64,000 nucleotides of DNA, taken from assembly GCA_001792895.1 (NCBI GenBank), contig MARA01000064.1, forward strand, positions 78,340 through 142,339. The letters run 5' to 3'. Shown piece by piece: positions 58,660-64,000 of this stretch. Positions within the stretch are counted from its first letter, which is position 1, and each line of letters begins with the position of its first letter. Source of the stretch: Lentinus brumalis. Lineage: Eukaryota > Basidiomycota > Agaricomycetes > Polyporales > Polyporaceae. Both the position numbers and the translations under genes were made by a program. The notes under the pieces are model-generated. The model did no database searches. It saw only the letters and a program-made list of their open reading frames with translations, and had not been told where the DNA came from.

Positions 58660-61515
58660 TTGAAACGCTCGAGGGAGCACGACGGCGGGGATGGACATGA
58701 CGACGGTCGGTTGTCGCGTGACAGTCAACACCTCCATCACTCATCTAACTACTTTGTAGCACTCCCAGCTGCAAAGAAGGTGAAGAAGCCGCAGCACGAT
58801 GCGCGCGCAAGTGGATCGAAGCCAGTGGCTTTGAAGAAACGCAAGCGCAAGGCTCCTGCCACGCCGGCCGAGGCGCCGTCAGATTCCGACTCTGAGGGTG
58901 GTTCTGCAGCAGTTGCATCCCCGCCAGCCGCTAAGCGTGGTACGTATGGTTGCATACACCCCTTTTCCAACAAACAATGATCGATTATGTGCTCAGGACG
59001 TCCTGTACCATATGTTGAGATCACAACATTGCCTCCCCATCTGCGGACCTCCTTGGCGAAGCGGCGCAAGGCTGAGCCCACGAAGCCCTTGCCGAAGGGT
59101 GCCCAATCTCACTCGCAGGAATATTCTTTACGCTGTGTAACTTGTCAGGCTATCATTACAACGTCACAATAGATGTTTGCTAACTGCTCTTGGTCATCAG
59201 ATTTCACTGACGAGGCGTCAGAGGTGGAAAGCGAGGAAGACGGTCCGCCATCTGCATTGCAGACCCTTCCTCGATTGCTTCCGCAAACGACGGACAATAC
59301 AGGCAGTCCCAATGTGTCCGGTAGCGATGAGGATCCGGACGAGTTGACCAGCGACGGTACGTGGATGCCTGTCTCTGTGTTTAGTCACATACTCAGTCTC
59401 ATATTGCAGAGTCCGGCGAGTCTCATCCTTCGCCAGGGTCGTCCACGGCGGCCTCGTCGGTCCAGCAAGGCACCTCAGACAAGCAGCCGCCATGTAAGTT
59501 GACTCTCCATCTCACAGATTCACAGCTTATGTCCTTGTGTTTACAGGCTACACGCGCGTTCTGGCTGCCTTCTCGCAAGAGTACCTTGCAGAAGTGCTTC
59601 GCAGATACGAGACTGTCGCAGAGACGACGCAGCTCCAGCTTCCAGGTCTGGACAGCGAGGTGGATACCTTCCTCAAGAGATGGCACGGCGAGAGCCCGAG
59701 CAATGTGAATGTGCAGTTCGCGCGATCGGTCTCTCGTATGTGGCGAGTGCATCGGGTTCGGCAGAGCACTGCTGCCCTGTTCGAGCTCAACATTGCCCTC
59801 GACCGCCGTCGTCTCATGCTGTGCAACGCTGCTGCGTGGACGTGGCTCACGGTGCATGTCGTGGATGCTGCTACAGCAATGGCCGGGCAGCTCGTCCGCG
59901 ACCGCCGCTCGTACTCTGATTCCTCGGATTGGCTGGAACGCCTCGTACGTGAGATTTTTCTCATCGTGCGGTCAAGGAAGCCGGGGCAAGTCTCAAGCAA
60001 GCAATTCCTTCCTGACCTGGATATTGCACCCACCGTCGCTCGCGTCCGAGGGAAACAAGTATCTCTCCGCGACACCACATCTGCTGTGATCGATGCACTG
60101 GTGCAAGTTCTAGAGACCTGGCTCAACTTCCCCTCCCGGACACAACTCTTCGCCGCTTATTTTGTCATCCATATCCTCCACATCGTACAGAACGAGGATG
60201 CGTTGCTCTTGCCACCGATCTGGTATGCGCATCAGGAAGTCATGACGCAGGTACTTGGACGTCGCGGAGTTAAGTCAACGGCTCTGACCCCCGAGGATCT
60301 TCAACCCTTCATCGTCGCTCTTCGCTCCCACCCTATCGCATCCACAGCATCCCATGAGGCTGAGCTACTGCGCCAGATTTCCTCCGCACGATCTCGATGC
60401 ATCCCCAGTCTTCAGGCGGTGTCTTCGTCGCTTATTTCGTTGTTACCGCCTCCGCAGAATGACCGTTCGTCGACGACATCATCTGCTCCGTCCAACACCC
60501 ACTCATCCCCGACCGCACCCTCTGCGACAGCCCAACCTCGTCGTGTGAAACCTCGGATTCCACGCAATCCTCGTCCTCCCGTCAAGACGACCGGCCTCCC
60601 CACCCTCATTCAGTTCATGCGCATGCCATGGTGGTCGTGCGGGAACCCTCCAGGGAGTCGTTCTCAGTGGTGCAAACAAAGATAGCGTCGAATCTCGACC
60701 GCTTCCTGCCCTTTCGCGAACATGGCCTCTCTCGCCGGAAGGTGCAAGGTGTAGGAGGCGCGTTCCATCCTGCCATCATGGATCTCCCGGGCGGCTTTGC
60801 TAGCTGTGTCCTCACCCGTACACACCTATTCAACTCACGTCTACTTCTGGAGCTCCGGTCGTCGAGTCATTACCGCAGTCTAGCTGAGTGGAAGCAGACT
60901 TTGCTCGACCACGGTTTCCAGGAGCCGAGTCCAGACGACAAGGAACAGAAGACGGCGATTGCTTCCCTCACTCCTATCCTGAACATGTCCTCGTACGGAC
61001 AGCCTCAGTGCCGTCGATTCAAAGCCGTGCTGAAGGATCCGGTGAAGTACTTCCAGCAGGAGCAGCAGTTCCGCGACCTCTGGGCCCGGGTGCAAGCAAC
61101 CAACACTGACGACCCTGAGTTGAAGAAGATTCCGTTTCTCCGCTTCCTCAAATGGACACAGTCGACGGTCAACAGCCAGAAGGTCTTCCCCATGCTAGGC
61201 AACCTCACCGGATATCTGCTCTCAGCCGACTTCGTCTATGCTGGTCGCGTTGCACGACCTTCTGTGGAGGAGATTGGCAGAGTGATAGCCCGGATGGGGT
61301 TGGGCTCTTTGCGGGGACTCATTGCTCTCGGTCACCCTCTTACAATGGATTCAAGCGCAGAACAAGTCGTGGACGCCTTCAAGTACGTGCATGATGAACT
61401 GGAGAAGGCTTTCACAGCAGAGGAGCGAGAGTGGATGATGTTCGACCCAATCATGGTAGAGCACACGCTATGTAAGTATAACCGCGTATTGGGCCCCGGC
61501 GGGGGCAGTGATTAG
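58660..61515 (+). CDS. Unknown gene, possibly C-terminal part of the JBP/TET gene
   Basis: Exons: a basic exon (AAKKVKKPQHDARASGSKPV, KKRKRKAPATP, nuclear-localisation-like); GRPVPYVEITTLPPHLRTSL; an acidic exon (DFTDEASEVESEEDG); then a long helical region from 59548 (YTRVLAAFSQEYLAEVLRRY ... FAAYFVIHILHIVQNEDALL). Near 60600-60640 the frame moves by -1 without a clear intron; it continues MVVVREPSRESFSVVQTKIA, LMDLPGGF-like, RSLAEWKQTLLDHGFQEPSP, FLRFLKWTQSTVNSQKVFPM and ends LGPGGGSD at 61515. No catalytic motif recognised. Close spacing and the same strand make a single long gene with the dioxygenase plausible, as fungal relatives are long proteins. Confidence 0.5.
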
Positions 61516-63021
61516 TTAGGTTACATAAGTATTCTTCTGGTAGTTGTACCCATATGTACGCTCGATGCGGGAACAAGTGTAGTACCTCCCTGTGGCAATA
61601 ACCATTAGATGCAGACTTCTACAGGCGTATACATGTCCAAGCAATGCACTTGCTCTAAATCCACGCAATCTACTGGGCAGGACCCTCGGAGAGCGCAGAA
61701 CGTTCTTGAGAAGGTCCCCGGTGATGGTCAGACGACGCATTGCCTTCTGAGGCGGCTCCGAGGGCCCTTCTTCCTCCTCGTCACTGTCCTGCTTCCCATA
61801 GTCGGCCTTGCGTTTGATCTTCTTCAACGGCGAGACCGCCCTACGGGTGATAGCACGGATAGATGCGATATTATAATCCTGCATAATAATGTGAGTTCGC
61901 AATGTTTAAGTTCTGACAAGGTGTTGGAGGCTCACCCGCTGTACCTCGCTACTGAGCAGACAGATGGAGCGCAGCTTCGGAAGGAAGACATACTCGTGCC
62001 GTCCAACTTTGGCAAGATGTACGGCAAACCGCACCTGCACCATGTTGCTCGGACAGAAGATCTCAGGAGCCGTGCGCTCAACCCGCTCGCTGGTGCTTGA
62101 GCGCTCCGCAAACTGAGGCCTGGGATCATTATGATCAGTGCCTTGTTGCGTACAATCAGAACTAGAAAAACTTACGCGGCAGAGGCAGGCATGCGCTGCC
62201 AGTAGAAGACCGCGTTGTCGAGGGTATGAACCTCAGTTAGCAGTAGAGGACGGAGAATGTTGAGCGGGTCTATGACTTCGGCCATATCCGGATGGATGTC
62301 GTCAGCAGCCTGGTTGCCGGGCGTGAGATAGCGGCTACTGAAAGTCAATGTGAGGTCGCCCTCGGCTTCTCCGGGCATCCAAGTTCTCAACTGACAACCA
62401 CGCTGCTGGACCTTCCCCTTCGCATGTTGGTACAAAGTACTCAGACCACGAACCGCTTTCTCGAACATCTCGCTGCCAAGACCCGTCAAGGTCACTGACT
62501 GCTTAAGACTGAGAAGGTTGCCGGGGTTCGGGTTGCGGGGAATTCTACAGGTGTGTATTTCGTTTGGGATAGGGAGCAGAGTGGATAGAAGGAAGAGCTT
62601 ACTGGAAGCGGCGAATTGGTGGCAGAGTGCAGTCCCACAAGTACCCTTGAACGTTGAAGGTGCATTCCTCTCCGACGTCGGAGACCGGACGATCTTCATC
62701 ATGGTCGACCAGCACCAGCATCGGAGGTTTGCGCAGCTCAAACAGACGTATGCAAGAGTCAAAGTCAAAGTCCTAACACTTCCTGTCAGCTGCATCCCAC
62801 ATCTATCTCACAACAATCCTACGTACCTCGCCGATGCTGGAAAGTTCACTTTGGGTCTCGTCCCTGCCAACACAGGTACGCATCTCCTTCTCGAGCATCT
62901 CTCCTACTCTACCATTGGCTTGTGTGTAATACTGGCAGATGATTGCATACTCACGATACTTGTCAGAATCTGTGCGAAGCTGCGAAAGAAGAGGCCCGCA
63001 GAAGGAGGACACAGTACTCAT
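61516..63021 (-). CDS. Unknown multi-exon gene
   Basis: Start MSTVSSFCGPLLSQLRTDSD (63021). Next exons: DFDFDSCIRLFELRKPPMLV followed by DHDEDRPVSDVGEECTFNVQ; then IPRNPNPGNLLSLKQSVTLTG with AVRGLSTLYQHAKGKVQQRG and FSSRYLTPGNQAADDIHPDM; then IFCPSNMVQVRFAVHLAKVG and LPKLRSICLL; the last exon is basic/acidic (SPLKKIKRKADYGKQDSDEE). I have seen proteins of this pattern (PGNxLxxxQxVTLTGLGSxMFEKAxR...RTWxPGE) repeatedly in agaricomycetes near mobile elements; function unknown. It converges with the gene at 58660-61515, the two ending next to each other. Confidence 0.55.
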
Positions 63022-63785
63022 GACGACAGTGAAGACACGGGAGACTTGGACTGCAACGCGGGGTGGGCTGGCAGGAAGTGGAATGGGGGTGTCTGATTGC
63101 AGAGTTCAGGATCACAAGGTACTTGTGACAGCCTCTTCATGCTCTTCGGAACCATGCTCTTGCTCTTCCGAAACACCCCGTCCCCAAACAAAATCAACTG
63201 ACCACTTGGAACGTTCCAGGTCTTGTCATGCAGAGGCTAGACAATTTTTTGCTGCCGGAAGCCCGTTCGCCGGTGATTTGAAGAATATGCAGCCGATTCG
63301 CTTGTGTAGTTGCGACCTGCCACGCCTGCTCAAGTGGCAGACACATCTGCTTCCTATGACCATACTTTCCTCATTTCATCCCTATTTATTACACTCAAAC
63401 AAACGCATTTTTCTAACGCAATCTCATGCATCTAGCATTGGGTGGGGAGATGTATCCAGCTGTATAAAACTTGGGAATGCTGCTGGGCGTCCTGATAGCA
63501 ACTAGCGAAATCAAGCGAGCCATCACCACACGATATCTGCGCAACCCCAACTCTCTGCCGTTCGGAAGTCTCCTCCGGGATAACACGAGCATGGCTCTCA
63601 GAAATGCATAAATACCCCCGCGCCGTTCCCTATCCTCCAGAGTTCGATCTCCCTTCGCACTCTTCGTCCGCACCTCACTCTTTGCTCATCCGTGCTGTCT
63701 GTCCCCCATCCTCCAACCTCTCCAACTTCCTCTCTTGTCGCACTCTTCTACTCCCTCCAATCCTCGCTACTCTTCTCACTTCCAC
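63022..63785. other. Intergenic, with possible promoter of the last gene
   Basis: No gene supported. An ATAAATA box lies at 63608-63614, 172 nt before the ATG at 63786, followed by a CT-rich stretch (63700-63780) typical of fungal core promoters. Confidence 0.4.
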
Positions 63786-64000
63786 ATGGCTCCCCGCAAG
63801 AACACCACCAAGGCGTAAGTGCCCTGCCAGCATACTTCTACTTTGTCTGCCGACTGACATATGCTTCTCCTAGTACTGCCAAGGTCACTCCTCCTCCGAA
63901 GACGCATTCCAAGGCAGCCAAGTCCACGCCTGCCAAAGTCACCCCGAGGATGAGTACCACCGGAAGTCGCACCACTGCTGCCAAAAAAGCTGCCACCGCA
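63786..64000 (+). CDS. Lys/Ala/Thr-rich protein, 5' end (partial)
   Basis: Exon 1 63786-63814 (MAPRKNTTKA) and exon 2 from 63874, joined in phase 2 with a GTAAGT donor and CTCCTAG acceptor. The product continues TAKVTPPPKTHSKAAKSTPA and runs off the window. The composition resembles a histone H1-like or other chromatin-associated basic tail, but no globular domain is visible yet. Confidence 0.6.

Overview
The window looks like nuclear DNA of a mushroom-forming basidiomycete (Agaricomycetes; Polyporales is my guess, not shown). The basis is small multi-exon genes with 40-70 bp GT..AG introns and CTNAC-like branch sites, high GC coding DNA, and gene families typical of that class: a KDZ transposase with a CxC2-type cysteine cluster, a CACTA/Tnp2 transposase, a solitary integrase gene, and a JBP/TET-type dioxygenase. 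No database search was possible; family calls rest on motif recognition.

Layout. 1-9.9 kb: tandem cluster of an unnamed multi-exon family (copy A on +, copies B-E on -; a diverged sixth copy F at 37.1-38.5 kb), with diverged duplicated spacers between copies. 10.1-11.2 kb: an intact three-exon gene with a TATA box. 11.2-12.35 kb: a dispersed repeat and an 8-bp microsatellite. 12.4-27.75 kb: one gene split in two by a 13,243-bp KDZ-class DNA transposon (13,727-26,969) with modular terminal inverted repeats. It carries four genes: a homeodomain-like protein, a viroplasmin/RNase H1-N-like protein, a small basic-start protein and an uninterrupted 10-exon transposase of 1,081 codons. 28-30.1 kb: integrase-type transposase gene with a frameshift. 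30.3-31.4 kb: BTB/POZ gene. 31.5-34 kb: unrecognised multi-exon gene. 34.1-36.3 kb: longer, inverted copy of the 11.2 kb repeat. 38.7-39.5 kb: single-exon unknown. 39.5-41.3 kb: repeats. 41.3-47.7 kb: CACTA-type pair (accessory gene plus Tnp2 transposase with a frameshift). 47.7-50.7 kb: gag and partial protease of an LTR retroelement, no pol. 51-54.6 kb: large unknown gene with a C-run frameshift. 54.76-55.06 kb: perfect 112-bp inverted repeat, with 21-bp-periodic (heptad) repeats pointing outward from both arms. 56.5-61.5 kb: JBP/TET-type gene and a linked or continuous reading frame with several apparent frameshifts. 61.5-63 kb: unknown minus-strand gene. 63.8 kb to the edge: start of a Lys/Ala/Thr-rich protein gene.

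Reading as a whole. This is a transposon-rich accessory region. The KDZ element is the only large mobile unit whose genes all read without a break; integrase, Tnp2, gag-pro and JBP/TET loci each appear damaged. That suggests the KDZ insertion is the youngest event. The most unusual items are the complete cargo-carrying KDZ element with its interrupted target gene, the JBP/TET locus nearby, and the perfect palindrome that seems to form a mirrored promoter for two heptad-repeat transcription units.
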